Shown: in pieces, positions 1 to 5,355 of the stretch
How the letters are laid out: every line of letters starts with the position of its first letter
Numbering within the stretch: position 1 is the stretch's first letter
Assembly: GCA_007122815.1 (NCBI GenBank)
Contig: SKSV01000308.1
Coordinates: 1-5,375 of the forward strand
Direction of reading: 5' to 3'
Origin: Trueperaceae bacterium
GTDB taxonomy: Bacteria > Deinococcota > Deinococci > Deinococcales > Trueperaceae
DNA: 5,375 nucleotides
Notes under the pieces: model-generated
What the model was told of the DNA's origin: nothing
Database searches by the model: none
Seen by the model: only the letters and a program-made list of their open reading frames with translations
Position numbers and translations under genes: made by a program

Positions 1-1422
1 CAACACGTAGCGCACCTCGTAATCCCCCGGCTCCGGCGGCGCGGTCAGCCTCGCCGGGCTGCCGTCGCGCGCCTGCGCGACGCTGGTCAGGTGGAAAGCG
101 CCGTCGCGCGCGCCCACCGGCACGATCGTCAGATAGTCGCCCGGGTGACCGGGACCCTCCCATACCACCTCGAAGCCTTCGCCGGTGGCTACCTCGACGG
201 GGGCCGAGAGGGTTGCCGTGAGCGGGCTCGACGCGAACCCGGGGCTGCGGCCGATGATGCGTGTCCCACCTTCGGGGAGCGCCAGGTGGAAGCGCGCCTC
301 GAGCTCGGCCGCCTCGAACGGGACCTGTAGCTCCACCGTGCCGCTGGCGCCGTCGACGTACGCGCGGGCGACGGAGGCGGTGTCGGCGGCGTCGCGCGGT
401 ACCACGGTGATCCAGCTGCCGGCGGCGCCGGGTGCGCCCTCGAAGGTGACGGACACCGCGGAGCCCGCTCGGGGTTCGCTTGGTTCGACGGTGAGCTCGA
501 CGTCGGCGGCAGGCGCGAGCTCGAAGGCGAAGGCGTTCTCTGCATCGGGCGTGACGGGTAGGCCACCGATGACGAGCGGCACGGGGTCGAAGGCGTCGGC
601 CACCTCGGCTCGGTAGGTGCCGGCGGGGAGGCCGGCAGAGAAGACACCGTCGGCGCCAAGGAAGAGGTGGTTTACGTCTCCCGAGACGGCGTCGACGAGG
701 CGCACGGTGGCACCCTCCGAAACGGGGTCACCTTCGCGGGTGAGGGTGACGGTGACGCGGTGGGTGGCGTCAGTATCCACGCCGACCGCGCGCCCGAGGG
801 CGGAGGCGAGCTCGCTGGCGCTGTTGGTGCTCTCGAAGGCTCCGAGCCCCTCGAAACTGGCGATGGCGAACTCGGAGAGGGCGAAACCGATGATGCGCAC
901 GTCGACGTCCATGTCCTCGGCACCGAGCGCCTCGACCGCCCCACGTACGTCACCGCCGCACGACTCGGCACCGTCGGTCACCAGCACCACGACCTTGCGG
1001 CCCGCGAGGTCGCGCAGGTCCTGCAGCGCCAGCTCGAGCGAGTAAGCGATCGGGGTGGCGCCCCTCGCGTCGACGGCCTGAATCGTCTGCAGCAGCTCGA
1101 ACCGCTCGAACCCGGCGACGGGCACGACAAGTTCGCTGTCGAGGCAGGCGTCCTCCTCGACTGCAGCCAGGTTGGCGCCGTACACCCGCAACCCCACGTT
1201 CAGGTCGGGGGCCTCGGGTAGACGGGTGACGAACGCTTCGAGCGCGTCCTTGGCGGCCTCGATGCGGTACTGGCCGTCATCGAGCTTCAGGTACATGGAC
1301 CCCGAGGCATCGAGCACGAGCAGCACGTGCGTGGGCTGGGCGTGGGCGCTGGCGGCGAGCAGCGCGGTCAGCAGCGCGCACGCCACCAGCATGTTGAAGG
1401 ACGGACGGCGGTTCCGCGGCAT
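1..1422 (-). CDS. Secreted VWA-domain protein, C-terminus cut by window edge
   Basis: The visible 474 codons are open to the left edge, so the C-terminus is missing. Residues 1-28 form a Sec signal peptide: basic start (MPRNRR), hydrophobic core, and an Ala-x-Ala type cleavage site ending SAHA before Gln29. A von Willebrand factor A domain follows at about 32-215. It has a complete metal-ion-dependent adhesion site: DASGS at 38-42, Thr123 in GATP, and Asp150 in VTDGAES. Cys93 and Cys155 could form a disulfide outside the cytoplasm. From about 220 on there are beta-rich, Ig-like segments. The last (about 405-474) contains GDYLTIVP and PPEPGDYEVRYVL, a module I recall from other bacterial secreted VWA proteins. 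The start is fixed by AAGGGAGG (1428-1435) 5 nt upstream of ATG. The likely role is metal-dependent protein binding in the envelope or outside the cell; the ligand is unknown. Family confidence is high, function low. Confidence 0.92.
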   Translation of the reverse strand, partial: MPRNRRPSFNMLVACALLTALLAASAHAQPTHVLLVLDASGSMYLKLDDGQYRIEAAKDALEAFVTRLPEAPDLNVGLRVYGANLAAVEEDACLDSELVVPVAGFERFELLQTIQAVDARGATPIAYSLELALQDLRDLAGRKVVVLVTDGAESCGGDVRGAVEALGAEDMDVDVRIIGFALSEFAIASFEGLGAFESTNSASELASALGRAVGVDTDATHRVTVTLTREGDPVSEGATVRLVDAVSGDVNHLFLGADGVFSAGLPAGTYRAEVADAFDPVPLVIGGLPVTPDAENAFAFELAPAADVELTVEPSEPRAGSAVSVTFEGAPGAAGSWITVVPRDAADTASVARAYVDGASGTVELQVPFEAAELEARFHLALPEGGTRIIGRSPGFASSPLTATLSAPVEVATGEGFEVVWEGPGHPGDYLTIVPVGARDGAFHLTSVAQARDGSPARLTAPPEPGDYEVRYVL

Positions 1423-1427
1423 GGGTG

Positions 1428-1435
1428 CCTCCCTT
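1428..1435 (-). promoter_or_regulatory. Shine-Dalgarno of the VWA gene
   Basis: On the minus strand AAGGGAGG lies 5 nt before the ATG at 1422. It supports that start over the second in-frame ATG 10 codons downstream, which would shorten the signal peptide's basic N-region. Confidence 0.8.
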
Positions 1436-1567
1436 AGGAAGGTCGAAGATGGTCCCCTAACCGTAGCCCAACCTTCAGGTGGTGCCCTGGGGCCTTCGCC
1501 CCGCCCTGCCGTTGGCGTCGCGATCTGGCGGCGCCGCGTCCAACACGATCGAGCCGGTGCGGGCCGT

Positions 1568-1582
1568 CGCCGGGCCCCGGCG
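1568..1582 (-). terminator. GC-only hairpin just after the epimerase stop
   Basis: CGCCGGG (1568-1574) and CCCGGCG (1576-1582) are perfect 7-bp complementary arms around a single base, 1 nt beyond the epimerase TGA. The loop is too small for the whole stem to close, so the real stem would be 5-6 bp. No T-run follows on the minus strand, so this is not a classical intrinsic terminator. It could stall polymerase, protect the 3' end, or be a chance result of high GC. Confidence 0.25.
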
Positions 1583-1583
1583 C

Positions 1584-2426
1584 TCAGCCGTCGCGCCAGG
1601 AGTGCCGCGCCTTCCAACCCAACCGCTCCTCGATCTTGCGGCAGCTGAAGACCGAATCGAACGGCCCGTGATCGGGAGCGAACCGGGCACCAGGCCCGTA
1701 GAGGCGGCCGATGGCGTCCTGGATGGGAGTATCCAGACAGGTGTCGGCCGCGGCGATCAGGAACACCTCGTGGCCCTCGATCTCCCCCTCGAGACCAGCT
1801 CTGAAGGCGGTCGCCACGTCCCGCGCGTCGATGTAGCTCCAGAAGTTGACGCCACCCTCTGGGAAGTTTTCCCGCCGGAACTGGAGAACGTCGTACCCGT
1901 CGGGCACGATCACGTTGTTGATGCGCAGGCTACAGACAGACATCGAGGGGTATTGACGCACCATCGACTCCGCGATCACCTCTCCCATGTACTTGCTGAG
2001 CGCGTACGCGTTCGGCGAGTCGACGCGGTCGTTCTCGTCGAACGGGAACTGCGGCGGCAACTCGTCCGTGGTGAGCCAGCCGGTCGCCATCTCGCTGCTG
2101 GCGTACACCAGCCGCGACACGCCGACGTCGCCCGCAGCCTGCATCACGTTGTTGGTGCTCAGCACGTTGTTCTCGAAGGTCTGATGACGCGGGAAGCCGA
2201 ACGGCGAAGGGTTCGCCGCAAGGTGACACACGCCCTCGGGCCGGAACTGCGAGAAGACGTCGTACACCTCGCCGGTGTCGGTGAGATCGAGCTGCACGAA
2301 CTCGCCCAGCAGGTCCGTCGGCGGACGCGCCATGTCCAGGTTGATCACCTCATGGCCCGCCGAGGCCACCTCTCGCACCGTGTAGCGGCCGGCCTTGCCA
2401 CTTCCACCCGTGACGATCACGCGCAT
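1584..2426 (-). CDS. NAD-dependent epimerase/dehydratase (extended SDR)
   Basis: This 280-residue Rossmann-fold oxidoreductase is of the extended short-chain dehydrogenase/reductase type. Visible landmarks are the dinucleotide-binding glycine motif TGGSGKAG (6-13), an acidic residue ending beta-2 (Asp31, typical of NAD(H) preference), DLTD at 47-50, HLAA at 68-71, the catalytic serine region YASSE (108-112), and catalytic Tyr141/Lys145 in YALSK. The C-terminal KIEERLGWKARHSW is the usual family ending. Such enzymes act on nucleotide sugars, sugar acids or related carbonyl compounds in the cytoplasm. The substrate cannot be read from sequence. The ATG at 2426 is chosen because it begins directly with the beta-1/glycine motif and has GGAGG 7 nt upstream. 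An in-frame ATG at 2630 would add 68 unrelated residues. No partner sugar genes are visible; the downstream same-strand VWA gene is 161 nt away with its own ribosome site. Confidence 0.93.
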   Translation of the reverse strand: MRVIVTGGSGKAGRYTVREVASAGHEVINLDMARPPTDLLGEFVQLDLTDTGEVYDVFSQFRPEGVCHLAANPSPFGFPRHQTFENNVLSTNNVMQAAGDVGVSRLVYASSEMATGWLTTDELPPQFPFDENDRVDSPNAYALSKYMGEVIAESMVRQYPSMSVCSLRINNVIVPDGYDVLQFRRENFPEGGVNFWSYIDARDVATAFRAGLEGEIEGHEVFLIAAADTCLDTPIQDAIGRLYGPGARFAPDHGPFDSVFSCRKIEERLGWKARHSWRDG

Positions 2427-2433
2427 GTACGTA

Positions 2434-2438
2434 CCTCC
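2434..2438 (-). promoter_or_regulatory. Shine-Dalgarno deciding the epimerase start
   Basis: GGAGG on the minus strand lies 7 nt before the ATG at 2426. It rules in that start over the upstream in-frame ATG at 2630. Confidence 0.8.
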
Positions 2439-2791
2439 ATCTCGCTCTGTTCTCCACGGCCGCGACGCGAAGCGTGCCAGCGAACGCAGCCGGCCGGTGG
2501 GGCTCGTGGCTCCAGGATATGACGCGACGGGCGGATACCCGCAACCGGTGAGTACGACGTGCACGAGTAGATCACCCAGTGGAGCCGGGTAGAGGCCACT
2601 GGAGTCGAGAAACGCTGCGTAGCGACCCATCAGGCTCGGGCGTCGCTCCCACCCATGGGGTAGGCATCGCCTTGCTGCTACGCACCCACGCCCTGGTACA
2701 CGCTGAGCATTGTCGTGACGTTACCGCTCGTTGCACCTGTCGGCCAAGGCGCTGCTAGGGACTCGGTGTTGGTCGGCATGCCAGACTGAGC

Positions 2792-2830
2792 GACCGAGCC
2801 GCAGAAGGGAGGTGCCAAGACCGAGCCGCA
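2792..2830. repeat. 12-bp perfect direct repeat
   Basis: GACCGAGCCGCA occurs at 2792-2803 and again at 2819-2830, starting 27 bp apart. The minus-strand reading is TGCGGCTCGGTC. A shorter related match, CCAGAC at 2781 and 2838, flanks the pair. CTCGGT at 2762-2767 is the inverse of the ACCGAG core. It could be a regulator-binding array or the trace of a small duplication. The role is unknown. Confidence 0.5.
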
Positions 2831-2974
2831 CCGCTGGCCAGACAGCCACCTCTCACGCAACGGATGAGTCGCCCCCTCGCTGTCGGCCGACTAGGTTAGT
2901 CTCCGAACGCATATCGGCTCGCTAGCCCTGTCAGCGACCTCCCCCAAGACGTTCCCTAGCTCCACAGAGAACCT

Positions 2975-2979
2975 GGAGG
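2975..2979 (+). promoter_or_regulatory. Shine-Dalgarno of the alpha/beta hydrolase
   Basis: GGAGG lies 5 nt before the ATG at 2985 and fixes that start. It contrasts with the plus-strand vapB start at 4078, which has no such site. Confidence 0.8.
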
Positions 2980-2984
2980 AGAAC

Positions 2985-3818
2985 ATGAGCAACCAACGCA
3001 CCCACTACGTGACAACCAGCGACGGAGTCAACATCAGTGGGACCGTGCACGGCCACGGGCCACCACTGGTCTTCGTGCAAGGGACGATGGGCGATGGCGA
3101 TCTCGACTGGCAGGCGCTGCTGCCGCACCTGACCGACCGGTTCACTTGCCATCTGCCTAGCTGGCGGGGGCGTGGCCTGAGCGACGATCACCCTGACCTC
3201 AGCCTCGGCCGGATGGTCGACGACATCATCGCCTACGTCGACAGCATCGGAGAGGCGACCGGACTGGTGGGTTGGTCCCGCGGCGCCAGCCTGGCGTTCG
3301 CCGTGGCGGCGCAGTCCGACGCGGTGACTGCGGTGGCCCCGTTCGAGCTTGGCGTGCTGAGCGTCATGGACGAGCAGGAGCGAGCGGCCTTCGGCGTCGC
3401 CGGCGCCCGCATGCGCGAGCTGGCCGCAGCGGGCAAGCTGACGGATGCGGTTCAAGCGATCGCCAGCTGGCCCTTCAACGACGAAGAGGTCGCCGTGGCC
3501 GAGGACGTCGGCTACTTCGGCGCCGCAGGGCGCTACATACCGAACCTGCTCAACCTCCTAAGACAATGGGCGGCGTACGAAGGCGCCAGCCCCGATGATC
3601 CGGCCGTGCTCGGCGCGATCTCGACGCCGGTGCTGGTGCTGCACGGATCGGACACCAGGCCTTGGTTCATCGCCAGCGCGCGGTACGTGGCTGACCACGT
3701 CCCCAACGCACGGATACGAGAGATCCCAGGCGCCGGGCACGCCGCCCCACTGACCCATCCGAAGGCGCTCGCTGAAGCGCTCATCGAGTTCTTCTCGCAA
3801 GCGCAGCAGCCGGCCTGA
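2985..3818 (+). CDS. Alpha/beta hydrolase fold protein
   Basis: This 277-residue protein has the full length of a single-domain alpha/beta hydrolase and no signal peptide, so it is cytoplasmic. The nucleophile elbow is GWSRG (96-100), with Ser98 as the likely catalytic serine. Asp223 in LHGSDT is the candidate acid and His252 in GAGHAAPL the catalytic histidine. The usual His-Gly of the oxyanion-hole strand is Gln32-Gly33 in LVFVQGTMG. A helical cap fits the segment from about 125 to 205. The SWRGRGLSD block (59-67) matches the D-x-R-G-x-G-x-S landmark with Ser in place of Asp. Relatives are esterases, lactonases, haloperoxidase-like enzymes or C-C bond hydrolases; the substrate is unknown. 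The gene stands alone, divergent from the epimerase, and is followed by a 259-nt gap. Its ATG has GGAGG at 5 nt. Confidence 0.92.
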   Translation: MSNQRTHYVTTSDGVNISGTVHGHGPPLVFVQGTMGDGDLDWQALLPHLTDRFTCHLPSWRGRGLSDDHPDLSLGRMVDDIIAYVDSIGEATGLVGWSRGASLAFAVAAQSDAVTAVAPFELGVLSVMDEQERAAFGVAGARMRELAAAGKLTDAVQAIASWPFNDEEVAVAEDVGYFGAAGRYIPNLLNLLRQWAAYEGASPDDPAVLGAISTPVLVLHGSDTRPWFIASARYVADHVPNARIREIPGAGHAAPLTHPKALAEALIEFFSQAQQPA

Positions 3819-3896
3819 CCCGCCCAAAGCCCTTGGTGCCAATCGCCAATACCGGCGGGCGTCACGCATTCAGGTTGCCGCATCGATCAGCCCTGC

Positions 3897-4051
3897 TCAA
3901 CCGCTGAGCCCGAGGTACAAGACCAACGCCTGGTCGATCGCGGCCAGTTCACGCCACAGGTGGGCGCGGACACGCCCGTGGTGGCCGCCACGCCGTCGTC
4001 CAACGGGAGCACCTGGAAACGCGCCAGCAGCGATCGGGGAGTGGTAGACAT
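3897..4051 (-). pseudogene. Possible decayed toxin-gene 3' end (MazF/PemK- or PIN-like)
   Basis: Two minus-strand frames read like adjoining parts of one small protein separated by a frameshift near 3975-3990. The first, from about 4051, gives RSLLARFQVLPLDDGVAA. The second continues as GRVRAHLWRELAAIDQALVL and then YLGLSG, ending at a stop at 3897-3899. The end resembles the C-terminal helix of MazF/PemK-type toxins as I recall it, where a leucine-rich helix ends in LGL. The first part also resembles an interior segment of some PIN-domain toxins. Third positions in the second frame are mostly G or C, as in real genes here. No start codon with a ribosome site is present, and the upstream side runs into the vapB promoter. 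This is inference from memory of family patterns; it may be chance. Confidence 0.3.
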
Positions 4052-4078
4052 CTCGCCTAGCCTGGTAGACTGGTACCA
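4043..4078 (+). promoter_or_regulatory. vapBC operator-like repeats
   Basis: GGTAGAC occurs at 4043-4049 and 4064-4070, 21 bp apart, which is two helical turns, so both copies face the same side of the DNA. A further GGTACC lies at 4072-4077. TGGTA (4063-4067) and TACCA (4074-4078) form an inverted repeat with a 6-bp spacer that reaches the A of the start codon. VapB-type antitoxins usually bind such repeats over their own promoter, so this is the likely autorepression site. Confidence 0.55.
4045..4071 (+). promoter_or_regulatory. vapBC promoter, leaderless layout
   Basis: TAGACT (4066-4071) fits the -10 hexamer (TAnnnT) and ends 6 nt before the vapB ATG, so transcription would start at or next to the start codon. 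TAGACA (4045-4050) matches 5 of 6 bases of the -35 consensus. The 15-bp spacer is short. No Shine-Dalgarno lies before vapB, which agrees with a leaderless message. Confidence 0.5.
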
Positions 4079-4332
4079 TGAGCCTCAACGTCAAACACCC
4101 AGACGCCCACAGGCTGGCCAGGGAACTCGCCGATGTCACCGGCGAGACGCTGACCGAAGCGGTCACCGTGGCCCTGCGGGAGCGGCTGGCGCGCGAGCGC
4201 ACGGCCCGGGACGACACCCTCGTCGCACGCGCGCTCTCGATCGGCCGCGATTGCGCCCAACGCATGCGGGAACCGTTTGCGACCGGAGATCCTGCGGAGA
4301 TTCTGCACGACGAGGCCGGGCTGCCCCGCTGA
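4078..4332 (+). CDS. vapB: VapB-type antitoxin (VapB30/Rv0623-like)
   Basis: This 84-residue antitoxin and DNA-binding protein pairs with the VapC toxin that follows. The N-terminal part (2-38) has the ribbon-helix-helix pattern: a short strand (SLNVKH), helix A ([14 protein letters not shown]) and helix B ([14 protein letters not shown]). The C-terminal half is charged and ends [14 protein letters not shown], close to the ending typical of this VapB subfamily, which wraps around and blocks the toxin active site. Length is normal for the family. The ATG is chosen because the ribbon strand starts there and the -10-like hexamer lies 6 nt upstream; there is no Shine-Dalgarno. The vapC ATG follows the stop after one base. 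It probably represses its own promoter through the repeats at 4043-4078. Confidence 0.9.
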   Translation: MSLNVKHPDAHRLARELADVTGETLTEAVTVALRERLARERTARDDTLVARALSIGRDCAQRMREPFATGDPAEILHDEAGLPR

Positions 4333-4333
4333 C

Positions 4334-4729
4334 ATGGTGCTAGACACGTCGGCGCTGATCGCCATCCTGCGCGCCGAACCCGAGGCGGAGCAAATGGCCA
4401 GCGCGATGGCTGGCGCACTCAAGCTGCATCTCTCCGCGGCCAACTACGTAGAAGCCGCCGCCGTCATCGACGCCAGCCGCGATCCGGTCGCCAGCCGCAG
4501 GTTCGACGAACTCCTCCACGTCCTGGGTGTCGTCGTCGAGCCGGTCACGCCAGCACAAGCCAGAATCGCCCGCGCTGCCTACCGCGACTTCGGTCGCGGC
4601 AGCGGCCATCCGGCGCGGCTGAACTACGGCGACTGCTTCGCCTACGCGCTCGCGAAGGACCTACTTGAGCCGCTGCTGTTCATGGGTGACGACTTCGGCC
4701 ACACCGACCTCGAAGCCGCGACCACCTAG
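4334..4729 (+). CDS. vapC: VapC-type PIN-domain ribonuclease toxin (VapC30-like)
   Basis: This 131-residue PIN-domain toxin is of normal family length. The acidic active site that binds Mg2+ or Mn2+ is complete: Asp4 in [12 protein letters not shown], Glu40 in NYVEAAAVI, Asp100 in [13 protein letters not shown], and Asp119 in LLFMGDDF. Related VapC toxins are endoribonucleases that cut tRNA or rRNA and stop translation when the antitoxin is degraded; the RNA target here is unknown. The subfamily call rests on the [13 protein letters not shown] and GDDF blocks, as in M. tuberculosis VapC30. The ATG lies 1 nt after the vapB stop (TGA-C-ATG). No strong Shine-Dalgarno is seen, so translation is probably coupled to vapB, which keeps antitoxin in excess. 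An upstream in-frame ATG at 4277 lies inside vapB and is rejected. All key residues are present, so the toxin looks functional. Confidence 0.93.
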   Translation: MVLDTSALIAILRAEPEAEQMASAMAGALKLHLSAANYVEAAAVIDASRDPVASRRFDELLHVLGVVVEPVTPAQARIARAAYRDFGRGSGHPARLNYGDCFAYALAKDLLEPLLFMGDDFGHTDLEAATT

Positions 4730-4739
4730 CGCGCCGACC

Positions 4740-5018
4740 TCAACCGCCCTCGACCAGGCGCCCCGTCACGTACTTGTGCAGGATGCTCGCTATGAGCGTC
4801 TGGTACGGGATGCCCTCGCGAAGCGCCAGCGCCTGGATGTCGCGCACGTCGGCCGACGAGAGCCGGATGTTGACGCGACGGTCCTTCCTGCCGGTCGCCC
4901 GCGCGGCTGAACGCAGCTTCTCGAGTTCTTCCTTAGTAGCGACGGACGCGAGCTCCCCGGCCTCGTACGCCCTCAGGACCTCGGTCTCGTACGCGTCGAG
5001 TGTATGTTCAGGCACCAC
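4740..5018 (-). CDS. Ribbon-helix-helix (CopG/BrnA-like) antitoxin
   Basis: This 92-residue protein is encoded just after the BrnT-like toxin and overlaps its 3' end by 11 nt. The C-terminal half carries the ribbon-helix-helix DNA-binding fold: strand RRVNIRLSS (47-55), helix A SADVRDIQALALREG (55-69), and helix B from PYQTLIASILHKYVTGRL (71-88). The acidic, helical N-terminal part (about 1-42, LDAYETEVLRAYEAGEL) is the likely toxin-neutralising region, as in BrnA-type antitoxins with C-terminal DNA-binding domains. The start is GTG at 5018 with GGGAGG (5024-5029) 5 nt upstream; a second GTG at 5015 is also possible. The toxin-first gene order matches BrnTA operons. It probably represses the promoter at 5299-5327. 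Its stop lies 10 nt from the vapC stop, in convergent orientation, with no terminator between. Confidence 0.88.
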   Translation of the reverse strand: MVPEHTLDAYETEVLRAYEAGELASVATKEELEKLRSAARATGRKDRRVNIRLSSADVRDIQALALREGIPYQTLIASILHKYVTGRLVEGG

Positions 5019-5292
5019 CGCGACCTCCCAGGAAGTCTCGCGTCGCCTTGCGGCTCGGGATTACGGTCTTGAGGAACAGATGGTCGTTCGCCTCCACGTA
5101 GGGCACCATAAGCACGTAGCCACCCCCGTCCACTACGGCGATCCGCTGGCGCGGATACCGCTCGGGGTTCGGGTGCGCAAGAACGTCCAGCAGGCCTCCC
5201 GACTCTATCGCAACCACCACCGTCTCGAAACCCACCCCGCGGACCGCCCACAGAAGCTCGTTCTTATCCGGGCTCCAGCGGAAGGGCTTCAC
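5008..5292 (-). CDS. BrnT-like (RelE-fold) toxin of type II TA module
   Basis: This 94-residue toxin candidate starts at GTG 5292 (KPFRWSPDKNELLWAVRGVGF). The pattern F-x-W-x-P-x-K near the start, then GVGFETVVVAIESGGLLDVL, HPNPERYPRQRIAVV, YVLMVPYV and the basic ending FLKTVIPSRKATRDFL, follows the layout of BrnT/RelE-fold ribonuclease toxins, where the SRKAT segment carries conserved Arg and Thr. It is a distinct branch: I recognise it as the usual partner of this ribbon-helix-helix antitoxin rather than as classical BrnT. It would cut mRNA in the cytoplasm; this is inferred from family, not seen. The frame is open further upstream to ATG 5343. GTG 5292 is preferred because family proteins begin at this motif and a -10-like TACGAT lies 6 nt before it; an ATG at 5322 falls inside the -35 element. 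Confidence 0.82.
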   Translation of the reverse strand: MKPFRWSPDKNELLWAVRGVGFETVVVAIESGGLLDVLAHPNPERYPRQRIAVVDGGGYVLMVPYVEANDHLFLKTVIPSRKATRDFLGGRGGA

Positions 5293-5298
5293 CGACCC

Positions 5299-5327
5299 AT
5301 CGTAAGACAATGTGTGCCGCATGTCGA
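5299..5327 (-). promoter_or_regulatory. Promoter of the BrnT-like module, leaderless layout
   Basis: On the minus strand TCGACA (5322-5327; 5 of 6 matches to the -35 consensus) and TACGAT (5299-5304; 4 of 6 to the -10) are separated by exactly 17 bp. The -10 ends 6 nt before GTG 5292, so the transcript would begin at or near the start codon. No Shine-Dalgarno is present before that GTG. Confidence 0.6.
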
Positions 5328-5355
5328 CACACTCGGACGCCATGCTCCGAGTGTG
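5328..5355. repeat. Perfect 10-bp inverted repeat, operator candidate
   Basis: CACACTCGGA (5328-5337) and TCCGAGTGTG (5346-5355) are exact reverse complements around an 8-bp spacer, directly upstream of the -35 element of the BrnT-like module. TGTCGAC also occurs at 5322-5328 and 5366-5372, 44 bp apart, on either side. A dimeric ribbon-helix-helix antitoxin would be expected to bind such a site. A transcript terminator for a gene beyond the right edge is an alternative, but no T-run is seen. Confidence 0.55.

Larger units (their letters stand above)
2427..2984. other. 558-nt divergent intergenic region, no gene recognised
   Basis: This stretch separates the minus-strand epimerase from the plus-strand hydrolase. 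The small open frames here give low-complexity or Arg/Ser/Pro-rich translations with no recognisable domain and no ribosome site that I trust. No tRNA-like T-arm or intrinsic terminator is seen. It holds a 12-bp direct repeat near 2792-2830, a short inverted repeat (GACTA/TAGTC, 2889-2901) about 85 nt before the hydrolase start, and the two genes' ribosome sites at its ends. A weak minus-strand -10-like TATCCT lies near 2514-2519 without a convincing -35. Both promoters must lie here, but I cannot place them with confidence. Confidence 0.6.

Noticed and set aside
91..1221. Several plus-strand open frames opposite the VWA gene
   Set aside because: They lie antisense to a continuous 474-codon frame with signal peptide and MIDAS motifs, overlap one another in different frames, and have low-complexity Ala/Arg/Ser/Thr-rich translations.
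1479..2522. A 347-codon open frame on the plus strand opposite the epimerase
   Set aside because: It is the antisense of a gene with a complete SDR motif set. Its translation is rich in Arg, His and Val with no domain, as expected of a shadow frame in high-GC DNA.
2889..2901. GACTA/TAGTC inverted repeat as a hydrolase operator
   Set aside because: Five-base arms are too short to claim, and no -35/-10 pair could be placed around it.
2678..2925. Short open frames on both strands in the divergent gap (about 60 codons each)
   Set aside because: No ribosome site, no domain, and compositions typical of noncoding DNA.
3819..3859. CCCGCC (3819-3824) and GGCGGG (3854-3859) as a terminator for the hydrolase
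   Set aside because: Six-base arms 29 nt apart without a T-run are common by chance at this GC content.
4057..4443. Minus-strand open frames across vapB and the start of vapC
   Set aside because: They are antisense to two genes with clear family motifs, and their translations show no recognisable domain.
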